Shown one piece after another: positions 9,231-18,699 of a stretch of 64,000 nucleotides of DNA. Position numbers and translations under genes: made by a program. Where the stretch lies: positions 115,581-179,580 of the forward strand of contig JANQHE010000002.1 of assembly GCA_028282785.1 (NCBI GenBank). The letters run 5' to 3'. This DNA is from Bacteroidales bacterium (GTDB lineage Bacteria > Bacteroidota > Bacteroidia > Bacteroidales > UBA12077). Each line of letters starts with the position of its first letter. Positions within the stretch are counted from its first letter, which is position 1. Under the pieces are notes generated by a model. That model saw only the letters and a list, made by a program, of their open reading frames with translations. It was not told where the DNA came from and made no database searches.

Positions 9231-11042
9231 TTAAAAAAACTCTATTTCATCATTTTCTTTAATATCAAAATCTATATCAGCCTCATCACCTTTTGCAACT
9301 TTCTCATGAATGCTATGTTCAGTTTGCATGGTATAATATTGCTTAATATTTTCTAAATTTTCTTCTCTTGAAATTCCGTCTAACTCCTTATTTAATTTAA
9401 GTTTATAGTTTACAGTATTTAGCTCCGTAATTATTTCCTGAATTACCTTTTCGAAATACTCGTAATATTTAATTTTTGAAATAGAATTTTTAATATTTTT
9501 TATTACTAATTTACTATCATCGTTATTCTTTTGTATCAGTATTTCAATTTCTTTTCCTGATATTTTTAATGAATCAATTTGAGTTTTTAGTTCAGAAAAA
9601 TCTGTTTCACCTAATAAACTTTGATCTGTTTTATTTACAAATCCTTCAATATTATTTTTTAATGTAAATAAATACTCATACAATGAGTTAAGTTTTTGTG
9701 AGTTATCTTTCGTTTCTTTTAATAAATTAATGAATTGGCTATTTGCCTTTTTAAGATTTGAATCATTATTAAAAAGCTTCTCAAAGTATTTTTTTGATTC
9801 GTTTAACGATTCCTCTAGCTTTAAAGATAAGTTTTTAAAGTTTTCTATCATGTTCTCTGCTTGAAGATACTTATCATGAATATTATTTAGTTCTTCATCA
9901 AGGATATTAGTTTGCGTGTTATAACTATCGATAAATATATTTGCTTTATTTATATAAGAATCAATTCTTTCAAACATTCTGTTATAGTTAAGTTTTCCGT
10001 AAGAATAAACTCTTTGAGATTTATACGTAATATCCTGTATATTATCTCCGATTAGAATGAAATTATCAATAATAGCCTCTATTGCGGATTGATATTCTTT
10101 ATTTGCCTGTATTAGCTGCGCTGCTTGTAACCCGGAAATATCTCGTATTCGTAAGAAACACTTTACTTTTTCATTTAATTTATTTATTTCCAAATCGGTT
10201 TCATTAAATTCAACCAGTTCTTTAATTAAATCCTTATGTGTATTCTGGATGTGCTCCATCTTTTGTTTTATAATATCCTGATATTGAAGTTTTTTAATTA
10301 TTTCTGCATTGCTGTTTTCTAAATCTCCAATTTTTTCCGTTATATAGGGAATTAATTTTGTGTTATCTTCATTTTTTTTATCAATTAACTCAATGCTTGA
10401 CTGAATTTCTTTTAATAAACATTCAAGATTGAGTTCATTTAATCCGCTTAAATCTTTAATTCGTTTATAAGAATTTTTGGTTATTTTGCTTAGTTGATTG
10501 AAAGAGTTAATGATATTATCGGTAATGAGCTTAATAGCTTCAATCAACTTTTCTGTTTGCAAATAAATATTTTCCAAATATTCATTTTCTGATTCTTTAC
10601 TATAGGAAAGAGATACTTTTAAGTTTGCAATTAAGTAATTTAAGCTCATTAAATTTTGACCATAGCTTTTAATCGGGAAAAAAATATGTCTTATATGATT
10701 AGATAGTTTCTCCAATTGATCAGATATAACAACAATTCTATAATCCAGAATTTCAAACTGGATCTTCAGTTTTTCATATAGCTCATTAATAATTTGATAA
10801 AGATTATTATTCTTATCAATATTTGATGTATTACACACTATCCCAATATTCTCAGATATTTGGTTTGACTGGCTATAAATTTCTTTATAGCTTTTATTCA
10901 ACTGTAAAAAATCTTCTGCCGATCTATTATGTAATGATATTAATCTCTCATCGATTTTTGTGAAAAGATCTGTAATATCTTTAACCGAGTACGTTTTCAG
11001 CAGTGAATCTAAATGTATAGCAAATTCTTCTTGTTCAGACAT
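9231..11042 (-). CDS. Long coiled-coil protein with CheZ-like motif (LQYQDIIKQKMEH); candidate CheY-P phosphatase or scaffold
   Basis: 603 aa, no signal peptide or TM seen, mostly helical; DIIKQ matches CheZ DxxxQ spacing; located between STAS and REC genes of the che operon. Confidence 0.55.
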   Translation of the reverse strand: MSEQEEFAIHLDSLLKTYSVKDITDLFTKIDERLISLHNRSAEDFLQLNKSYKEIYSQSNQISENIGIVCNTSNIDKNNNLYQIINELYEKLKIQFEILDYRIVVISDQLEKLSNHIRHIFFPIKSYGQNLMSLNYLIANLKVSLSYSKESENEYLENIYLQTEKLIEAIKLITDNIINSFNQLSKITKNSYKRIKDLSGLNELNLECLLKEIQSSIELIDKKNEDNTKLIPYITEKIGDLENSNAEIIKKLQYQDIIKQKMEHIQNTHKDLIKELVEFNETDLEINKLNEKVKCFLRIRDISGLQAAQLIQANKEYQSAIEAIIDNFILIGDNIQDITYKSQRVYSYGKLNYNRMFERIDSYINKANIFIDSYNTQTNILDEELNNIHDKYLQAENMIENFKNLSLKLEESLNESKKYFEKLFNNDSNLKKANSQFINLLKETKDNSQKLNSLYEYLFTLKNNIEGFVNKTDQSLLGETDFSELKTQIDSLKISGKEIEILIQKNNDDSKLVIKNIKNSISKIKYYEYFEKVIQEIITELNTVNYKLKLNKELDGISREENLENIKQYYTMQTEHSIHEKVAKGDEADIDFDIKENDEIEFF

Positions 11043-11062
11043 ATAATTCAGTTAAATATATC

Positions 11063-11443
11063 TTATGTTTTAATTGTTAGTGCATTACCTATTTTTCCAA
11101 GAAATTCCGGAATATTTATTGGTTTTTCAATTACATCAATAGCTCCCAGTTCCTTAGCCATTAACCTATTTTCTTTATTAGCAAAAGCGGTAACAATAAT
11201 TATAGGAATATCTTTGAAAATTCCATTCGACTTTAATCTTTTCAATAAATCAAATCCGTTTTCATTTGGCATAAGCAGATCTAATAAAATTAAATTAGGA
11301 ATACTTCTTGTTAAAGAAACAAGAGCTTCCTTTGCACTATAAGCTTTTTCTACATTACATCCAGCATCTTCCAGAATAGCCTCCAATAAAACCAAATTGG
11401 TTTCCGAATCATCCACAATAAGTATGTTATTTCCTTTTATCAT
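11063..11443 (-). CDS. Single-domain response regulator (receiver only)
   Basis: 126 aa; ILIVDDSETNLVLLEAILEDAG, NLILLDLLMPNENG, VTAF, EKPI. Confidence 0.9.
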   Translation of the reverse strand: MIKGNNILIVDDSETNLVLLEAILEDAGCNVEKAYSAKEALVSLTRSIPNLILLDLLMPNENGFDLLKRLKSNGIFKDIPIIIVTAFANKENRLMAKELGAIDVIEKPINIPEFLGKIGNALTIKT

Positions 11444-11642
11444 AATGTATAGTTTTTATTCAAAATAATATATAGTAGTCTTGCTAAAATTAATGATGTA
11501 AAATTACGGATTGATTATAATTGTATACAAATAAAACATGATGACATACATTACCGCGAAGTGATGATTTAAATCACCAAAAATCTTTAATGATGAAGGA
11601 GTTTTCAAAAGAATTTAATAAATTTACGGAAATGGCTACCTT

Positions 11643-12326
11643 ATGATTACAAATAAACCTAATATTTTCGACACCCTTTTACCGGAAGGTGATATTTTAA
11701 CAGATCAACAAGTTGAAATTATTAAATCGAACGGTAAAGTAATTTCATTTCAAAAAAAGGATGTTATTTTCAGGCAAGGTACAATTACTTCACATGTAAT
11801 GTTTTTGGAATCAGGACTTGTTAAACTTTTCAGAGAGGGAAGAAATGAGAGATCTTTAATAATTAAAATTGCCAAACCAGGCGAATTTATTGGTTTGGTA
11901 TCAATGTATGGTAATGAAATTTATCATTATTCCGCTACTGCTGTTGAAGATGCTAAAGTGTTTTTTATTGATTTTAAAATCTTTAATTCGATTCTATTAG
12001 AAAATGGAAATTATGCGATTTACCTGTTAAAAGAAATAGCAAATGACAATTTAGGTATTTTTGATCGAATTATTTCCCAGTATCATAAACAACTCCCAGG
12101 TAAAATTGCCGATATTATTTTATACTTTTCAACTCACATCTATAATTCAGAGACTTTTGAATTTCCTATAACCCGCAATGAGTTAGCTGAACTTGCAGGT
12201 ACAACTAAAGAAAGCTTTATCCGAACTCTTGCCGAATTTAAGAACGATAAAATTATTGAAATTCAAGGTAAATTGATAAAAATTAATAGTATCGATATTA
12301 TAAAAACTCTTAGTAGGCTAGGATAA
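11643..12326 (+). CDS. Crp/Fnr family transcriptional regulator
   Basis: 227 aa; cyclic-nucleotide-binding fold (MFLESGLVKLFREGRNERSLIIKIAKPGEFIGLVSMYG) and HTH ITRNELAELAGTTKESFIRTLAEFKNDKIIEI. Confidence 0.93.
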   Translation: MITNKPNIFDTLLPEGDILTDQQVEIIKSNGKVISFQKKDVIFRQGTITSHVMFLESGLVKLFREGRNERSLIIKIAKPGEFIGLVSMYGNEIYHYSATAVEDAKVFFIDFKIFNSILLENGNYAIYLLKEIANDNLGIFDRIISQYHKQLPGKIADIILYFSTHIYNSETFEFPITRNELAELAGTTKESFIRTLAEFKNDKIIEIQGKLIKINSIDIIKTLSRLG

Positions 12327-12697
12327 TGGAAAAATACAATGTTCTTATTGTTGATGACATTTTAATGAACAGGGTTTTACTCAAAGAACTATTGTTCGAT
12401 GTAGCCAATGAAATTAAAGAAGCAAAAAATGGCCTTGAAGCATTGGATATTCTAAAAGCAAACAGTATCGACATAATTTTAATGGATATTGAGATGCCAA
12501 AGATGAATGGTTTGGAAACAACCAAATATATAAGAACCAAATTACCCCATCCCCAAAATAATTTACCTATAATAGCATTAACTGCTCATAATCCGAATGA
12601 TTTTTTTGAAGATTTTTCAGAAGCAGGATTTAATGATCTTCTTACTAAACCATATTCTTTTGAGAAAATTAAAAAAGCAATTGATTCAGCATTATAG
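12326..12697 (+). CDS. Response regulator receiver protein, translationally coupled to the Crp/Fnr gene
   Basis: 123 aa; DDILMNRVLLKELL, DIILMDIEMPKMNG, LTAH, TKPY; TAATG overlap with upstream stop. Confidence 0.92.
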   Translation: MEKYNVLIVDDILMNRVLLKELLFDVANEIKEAKNGLEALDILKANSIDIILMDIEMPKMNGLETTKYIRTKLPHPQNNLPIIALTAHNPNDFFEDFSEAGFNDLLTKPYSFEKIKKAIDSAL

Positions 12698-12712
12698 TAA
12701 ACATTCTTAAAT

Positions 12713-15298
12713 ATGAAAAAATTAAATCAATTATTCCTGATACTTATTCTTTCTTCTATTTTATATAGTAGTTGTAAAGAAGTTAATCCAAAACTAATTG
12801 AACCTGGAGTATCAAAAGAATTAGCGCTACTAAGAGAAAAACAATTAAGTGACATAACGTATTTTTTGTCTTTTACTGTCCCTGATTCGGTAAATGAAAA
12901 AGTACAAGGGCATACCATTATAGAATTCAATTATAATAAAGATTTAAATAAACCTTTAATTCTTGACTTTAGAAATCCGGAAAGTTTTGTAAAGTCAGTT
13001 AAAATTGATAAAAAGGACATTAAATACGAATTTAAAAATGAGCATATTATTGTTGGCAACAAATTACTTCAAAAAGGTAAAAACAAACTTGAAATTGAAT
13101 TTACAGCCGGTGATCGTGCTTTGAATAGAAACGCTGAATATCTATATACATTATTTGTACCTGACAGAGCCTGTACGGCATTTCCAAGCTTCGACCAACC
13201 TTCATTAAAAGCTAAGTTCCAAACTGAAATAAACGTTCCCGGCGAATGGACATCCGTAGCAAATTCTCCATTAATTGATAAAAAAGAAGAAAATAATCGC
13301 TCTATCTATATTTTTGATAAAACTGAACCAATCTCAACGTATATCTTTTCATTTGTTGCCGGAAAATTTCGATCTGTTTCTAAAACTTATGATGATAGAG
13401 AAATAATCATGTATCACCGTGAAGATGAATTAGATAAGTTAGAGAACAATATTGATAAGATCTTTGATTTACATTACAGTTCACTAAAATGGCTGGAAGA
13501 ATATACGCAAATAGAATACCCATTTACGAAATTTGATTTTGTAATTATTCCTTCATTTCAGTATTCCGGCATGGAACATCCTGGTGCCATTCTTTATCGT
13601 GACTCCAGGTTATTCCTTGAAAAAAATGCTACCATAAGAGAAGAACTGAACCGGGCCAATTTAATAGCACATGAAACTGCCCACATATGGTTTGGAGATT
13701 TGGTCACTATGGAATGGTTTAGCGAAGTTTGGTTAAAAGAAGTTTTTGCCAATTTTATGGCAGGTAAAATTGTAAATCCTCAATATCCGGAGGTAAACCA
13801 TGATCTTAACTTTTTAATTAATCATTATCCTCCATCTTACTCTGTTGATAGAACCAAAGGAGCAAATCCAATTGAACAGGAATTGAACAATATGAAAAAT
13901 GCGGGAACTTTATATGGAAGTATCATTTATCATAAAGCTCCCATTGTAATGAATCAGCTGGAAAAAATTATTGGGAGCGAGTTATTAAAAGAAGGTATTC
14001 AGGAATACTTAAGCCAAAATATTTATGGAAACGCTACCTGGGACGATTTGATTAATATATTGGACAAAAAAACAGTTAAGGATTTAAAAAGCTGGAGCCA
14101 TGCATGGGTATATGAACCAGGAATGCCTCATTATAACATTCAAAAAGCATATAATGTCAATAATAACCTGGAATCTATGATTATTGAACAATCGGACCCT
14201 GCGGGTAAAGGCAAACAATGGAACCAGGAGATTAAAGTTTTATTGGAAAATGAAAAAGGTACACAAGAATTCCAGGTTGAATTAAAGGATACATTTTCCG
14301 TTATTAATCTTTTGGAAAAAAACTTGACGCCCGAATACGTTTTCCCAAATTCCGATGGTTTAGGTTATGGTTATTTCAAATTAGATAGCAATTCGGTTCA
14401 AAGTATTTTAAATCAATTATCAGAAGTAGAGGATCCTGTATTAAGATGTTCTATGTATATATCCCTTTGGGAAAACATGTTAAATGAAAATATCGATCCG
14501 AATGATCTTTATGAAGCATTTTTAGAAACTCTGGATTCTGAAAACAATCCACAAAATATTAATCTTTTGCTCGGATATATAAAATCTATTTATTGGAAAT
14601 TTACGCCAAACGAGCACAGAACATTATTAGCCAAAGATCTGGAATCTTTTCTTTGGGGAAAAGTTCTAAAAGCCGATTCTCCCGGTTTAAAATCTTCTTT
14701 TTTCAAAACCTATAGGTCAATCATTTTAACTGAGAATGGTATAAAAAATCTGTATAATCTGTGGAAAGATAAAATTGAAATTTCCGGTCTTGAATTTACT
14801 GAAAAGGATTTTACAGAAATTTCTTTTGAATTAGCTTTAAGAAATATTCCGGATTCAGAATCTATTCTCGATAAGCAGTATGAAAGAATAAAAAACAACG
14901 AAAAGAAGAATCGATTCAGTTTTATTAGACAAGCTGTTTCAAATCAAGATGAAGTTCGTGACAATTTCTTTGAAAAGTTAAAAGATGAAAAAAACAGAGA
15001 GAAAGAACCTTGGGTTATTGATGCACTTTATTATTTACATCATCCTTTGCGCACTGACAGATCTGTAAAATATTTAAGGCCTTCGTTAGATATTTTAGAA
15101 GAGATCCAGGTTACTGGTGATATTTTTTTTCCAAAGAGATGGTTGGATGCAAGTTTTGCTGGTCATACTTCAATTGATGCGGTTACTGAGATTAATTTAT
15201 TTTTAAATGAAAATCCGGACTTTCCTGAGAATTTAAAAAATAAAATTCTTCAATCGACAGATTTAGTGTTCAGGGCAAGCATTATAAGTAATGAATAA
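12713..15298 (+). CDS. M1 family metallopeptidase (aminopeptidase N-like), lipoprotein
   Basis: 861 aa; lipobox-like SSILYSSC, GMEHPGAILYR (GAMEN-like), HETAHIWFGDLVTMEWFSEVWLKEVFANF (HExxHx18E). Confidence 0.95.
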   Translation: MKKLNQLFLILILSSILYSSCKEVNPKLIEPGVSKELALLREKQLSDITYFLSFTVPDSVNEKVQGHTIIEFNYNKDLNKPLILDFRNPESFVKSVKIDKKDIKYEFKNEHIIVGNKLLQKGKNKLEIEFTAGDRALNRNAEYLYTLFVPDRACTAFPSFDQPSLKAKFQTEINVPGEWTSVANSPLIDKKEENNRSIYIFDKTEPISTYIFSFVAGKFRSVSKTYDDREIIMYHREDELDKLENNIDKIFDLHYSSLKWLEEYTQIEYPFTKFDFVIIPSFQYSGMEHPGAILYRDSRLFLEKNATIREELNRANLIAHETAHIWFGDLVTMEWFSEVWLKEVFANFMAGKIVNPQYPEVNHDLNFLINHYPPSYSVDRTKGANPIEQELNNMKNAGTLYGSIIYHKAPIVMNQLEKIIGSELLKEGIQEYLSQNIYGNATWDDLINILDKKTVKDLKSWSHAWVYEPGMPHYNIQKAYNVNNNLESMIIEQSDPAGKGKQWNQEIKVLLENEKGTQEFQVELKDTFSVINLLEKNLTPEYVFPNSDGLGYGYFKLDSNSVQSILNQLSEVEDPVLRCSMYISLWENMLNENIDPNDLYEAFLETLDSENNPQNINLLLGYIKSIYWKFTPNEHRTLLAKDLESFLWGKVLKADSPGLKSSFFKTYRSIILTENGIKNLYNLWKDKIEISGLEFTEKDFTEISFELALRNIPDSESILDKQYERIKNNEKKNRFSFIRQAVSNQDEVRDNFFEKLKDEKNREKEPWVIDALYYLHHPLRTDRSVKYLRPSLDILEEIQVTGDIFFPKRWLDASFAGHTSIDAVTEINLFLNENPDFPENLKNKILQSTDLVFRASIISNE

Positions 15299-15325
15299 AA
15301 AAGCCGGGAAACCCCGGCTCTATTT
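15297..15325. terminator. Bidirectional hairpin between convergent genes
   Basis: AAAAAAGCCGGGAAACCCCGGCTCTATTTT; GC-rich stem between stop codons at 15298 (+) and 15320 (-). Confidence 0.75.
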
Positions 15326-15598
15326 TCCATTTAAACTATTTAGTTCTTCAAGTAGTTTCATGTTCATTTCGTACATCTCCTCTATAATACTTCTGTAATA
15401 CTCCTTCTTACTTCCGTTTTCCGGCGGGTTATTAACCTTGTACAATAGATTTCTCCTTAATTGTTCCGCATCATGCATAATATCCAAGGCATTTTCCTGG
15501 TTGTTTACGGGAGAATATTCCATATATGAAAAACATTCGTTAATTACTTGATTTGCTAAGAAATTTATATCTTTTTTTATGTCTCGACTACTCGCCAT
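15320..15598 (-). CDS. Small hypothetical helical protein
   Basis: 92 aa ORF with plausible composition between other genes; no recognised domain. Confidence 0.7.
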   Translation of the reverse strand: MASSRDIKKDINFLANQVINECFSYMEYSPVNNQENALDIMHDAEQLRRNLLYKVNNPPENGSKKEYYRSIIEEMYEMNMKLLEELNSLNGK

Positions 15599-15664
15599 TT
15601 CAATCTAAATAATGCAAAATTTAATAGAAAGATATAGGTAAATATTTAAAAATCAAAATCATTT

Positions 15665-15700
15665 ATAAAAAAAAGCACCTTGCCATTTGAAGCAAGGTAC
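15665..15700 (-). terminator. Rho-independent terminator downstream of the LysM gene
   Basis: ACCTTGC/GCAAGGT stem (15677-15683 / 15692-15698); in minus orientation followed by T8. Confidence 0.75.
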
Positions 15701-15726
15701 CCATAATATTTCCATGTATTTTATTT

Positions 15727-17724
15727 CTATTCAATACTTTGAGAATATGAGGTAGCATAATTTTCTAACTCATCTATTCTAAAAATATTAAATCCTTCAT
15801 AGTACTTTACTATATCCACATTTACATTCTCGAAACCAGAGTTTTTATACCATTTAACAAATCGATAATTAGCCTGTAATAAATCAACCTGATAATTGTA
15901 AATACAATGCTCAAAATTTTCTCCATAATTCAGCATCGCAGAAAGGAAATAAAGGCCAACATCATACGCATGAATTGCCATTTGGTTAGGTTCCGTATGA
16001 TAAACATCTCTAAATTTCCTAACAAATTTCTTTACATCTTGATGCTGATAATCGATGAAAAACGAGGTAGCAATACATAGTTCAAGGTTAAAATAATACT
16101 CCGGATCAATATTTCTAAAACGCTGCCAACGCGATAAACCAATAACACGAACCTTTTTACCAAAAGCTTTTAATGTATTCAGTTTAGTCACAACATTTGT
16201 TACAAAAGCCTCCTCGTTTGAAGGAACAATGAATACATTTTCAAGCTCCTCATTTAAAGCATGTTCTAACACATAAATACTATCTTCGAAAACAACTTCT
16301 TTAAACTGTATATTATTAATCAAAGTATCAATTGATAAATTCGCAAAAATTTTATCTTTAACCATTTGCACATTACGATAACCCAAGCTATCTCCGCTAT
16401 GTACTAGTATAATATTTTTATCTCCGAATTCCGAAACGAAACGAGCAAATTCATTTATTTGCGATTCGTATGATGGATAAACCTGGAATAAATATGGATT
16501 CTCATCAACCAGTTTCAAATTATCCCGCAAAGGCGAAACCATTTTAATTCCATGTTGCTTTGAAAACTCCGAAACCAATTTAACTTCGTGATTATAAATC
16601 GGTCCTATTATTAAATCGGAATATTCTAATTCAGGGAAACTCAAAATTTCTTTTATTCTTGCCGTATCATTTTGTGTATCGTATACATGCAAATTAATTG
16701 ATAACCCCCTTTGCTTCAAACTATCAATTGCCAATAGTAAGCCCTCGTAAAATTCAACAAATGCTATTGATTTTGGGTAAACATAAAACGGTTCATAAAA
16801 AACTTTTTCATAGATCTTTTTACCTAATTGATCAACTTCTGAAGAATCAATAAAAAATTCTTCATCATTCTTTTCTAAATAAAACGGAAGTAATAATGAT
16901 ACATGATAAGGCTCGCTTTTTGGACTGAATAATTTTTGACATTCGGTGAAATTCATCGAATCAGAATAGGCAATAATGGTTCGTTTTTCATAGAAAACAG
17001 AATCGGTCAATTGTTCTTCCTGTTTCAATAAAACCGTTGTTGCTTCAAATCCTTCTTCTACAACCGGAATTTTTAAAACCTGACCATATTTCAATCCGTC
17101 TATTAAAAATGGATTATGTTCTTTTAATAACTCTTTTGTGATATTGTATTCCCTGGTAAGTGAGAATACGGTTTCTTTCTGTTCAACTTTATGATATATA
17201 AACTTACTTGGAACTCTTATAGTATCCTCAGTTAAATCATTTGATGGTGTTAAGTTTACAACATCCTTGTTTTCTCTTGTTTTTGGAATCCTTATGATCT
17301 GATTTACTTTAATCACATATTCAACCGAAGGATCATTAAATGCTATGATATCTTCCTTTGGAACGTTATACATTTGCGAAAGCGAAAACAAAGTTTGACC
17401 GGGTTGAACCCTATGATATAATACATATTTTTCTCCTCCTGATTTTTCCTCGGATTGTTCTTTAACTACTGGAATTTTTAATGCCTGTCCAGGTTGTAAG
17501 CCCAAAAAGATTTCAGGATTTTCTTTTGCAACTTGTTTTTGACTAACATTATATGCATTACACAGCGAAAATAATGTTTCCCCCTGTTTTATGATATGAA
17601 CATAATAATGCTGTCCTCCAATAATTACTTTATTTTTTGAAATTTCAATTTTTATTGAATCATTTTGAGCAAAAGCATTAAAAGTGACCAGAAGTACAAC
17701 AAAAATATTAAGAAGCCTTTTCAC
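15727..17724 (-). CDS. LysM-repeat protein with C-terminal type-1 periplasmic-binding-like domain
   Basis: 665 aa; signal peptide, at least three LysM repeats (HIIKQGETLFSLCNAYNVSQKQVAKENPEI..., HRVQPGQTLFSLSQMYNVPKEDIIAFNDP..., HKVEQKETVFSLTREYNI...), then PBP1-like fold. Confidence 0.88.
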   Translation of the reverse strand: MKRLLNIFVVLLVTFNAFAQNDSIKIEISKNKVIIGGQHYYVHIIKQGETLFSLCNAYNVSQKQVAKENPEIFLGLQPGQALKIPVVKEQSEEKSGGEKYVLYHRVQPGQTLFSLSQMYNVPKEDIIAFNDPSVEYVIKVNQIIRIPKTRENKDVVNLTPSNDLTEDTIRVPSKFIYHKVEQKETVFSLTREYNITKELLKEHNPFLIDGLKYGQVLKIPVVEEGFEATTVLLKQEEQLTDSVFYEKRTIIAYSDSMNFTECQKLFSPKSEPYHVSLLLPFYLEKNDEEFFIDSSEVDQLGKKIYEKVFYEPFYVYPKSIAFVEFYEGLLLAIDSLKQRGLSINLHVYDTQNDTARIKEILSFPELEYSDLIIGPIYNHEVKLVSEFSKQHGIKMVSPLRDNLKLVDENPYLFQVYPSYESQINEFARFVSEFGDKNIILVHSGDSLGYRNVQMVKDKIFANLSIDTLINNIQFKEVVFEDSIYVLEHALNEELENVFIVPSNEEAFVTNVVTKLNTLKAFGKKVRVIGLSRWQRFRNIDPEYYFNLELCIATSFFIDYQHQDVKKFVRKFRDVYHTEPNQMAIHAYDVGLYFLSAMLNYGENFEHCIYNYQVDLLQANYRFVKWYKNSGFENVNVDIVKYYEGFNIFRIDELENYATSYSQSIE

Positions 17725-17807
17725 ACTTTAATTATTTAGGTTTAAATTTTAACTTTTAGAGGGTAATTTTATTGTTCAGTGACAAAATTAATTGAAGTCT
17801 TGGAATA

Positions 17808-17848
17808 AAAAAATAAGCATGACATAATTTGTCATGCTTATTTTTTTA
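17808..17848 (-). terminator. Rho-independent terminator of the ferritin-like gene
   Basis: AAAAAATAAGCATGACATAATTTGTCATGCTTATTTTTTT; near-perfect hairpin with poly-T just past the stop at 17862. Confidence 0.85.
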
Positions 17849-17861
17849 TTTGGTTTAAAAT

Positions 17862-18317
17862 TTAATTTTCTCTTAATACATACTCATCATATTCTATCTC
17901 AAATCGTAACTTATGTTTTGACTCTTCCTGGGCCAAAACTATAAACACTTCTTTCATTTCTTCATTACTTGATGCTTTTGCCAGGTCATAATATAATTTA
18001 AATGCTGCCTTTTCTTTGCTCATTGCTACTACCAAGGCTTCTGAATAAGTCATATCAGGCTTTACCGAAACCTCGACCATATAATCACTTATTTTTAAAT
18101 CAGTAATTTGTTTCTGTTCAATTTTAAATGAACCTTCATTTTTAATTTTTGTTAAACGGGCTTTATGCTCAATTTCTTCTTGTGCAAAAGACGTAAACAC
18201 AATTCGCATATCTTCAGTTTTTGCATTTTCAGCTAACTCATTATAGAAATCTACAGCTTCTTGTTCAGCATTAATTGCAAAATCCAGGATATCATTAATA
18301 GAGTTAAATTCTTTCAT
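17862..18317 (-). CDS. Ferritin-like/rubrerythrin-family diiron protein
   Basis: 151 aa; two repeats with ExxH (FAQEEIEHKARL; LAQEESKHKLRF), EQEAVDFYNELAENA. Confidence 0.88.
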   Translation of the reverse strand: MKEFNSINDILDFAINAEQEAVDFYNELAENAKTEDMRIVFTSFAQEEIEHKARLTKIKNEGSFKIEQKQITDLKISDYMVEVSVKPDMTYSEALVVAMSKEKAAFKLYYDLAKASSNEEMKEVFIVLAQEESKHKLRFEIEYDEYVLREN

Positions 18318-18699
18318 CTTTTTTAGTGATTAGTTTTAATGTTAACAATATTTATTCCTTTTTGTTTTTAATAATTTTATTATGTATTGCAAATTTTACA
18401 GTTTGCTTATTCCATAACTTGCTCGCTGCAATGAGAACACCTTTCTTTTAAAGATATGAAATTACACACGGCTATTATTCTTTACATATTGAACAACTCA
18501 AGTTTCTGATTTATAAGACATTTTGAGATTTTCAAAATCTATTATAAATTATTAAATAAATGCTTATAATGCAAACTTTTGGGATTATTTATTAAAGTTT
18601 GATTCTAAATAGCATGATCCGATCAAGAGGAGTATTTTTATCAGAGAGGTCAAAAAACAAGGGATACGTTAAATACTGCATCCCTTATTCTAATATTTA

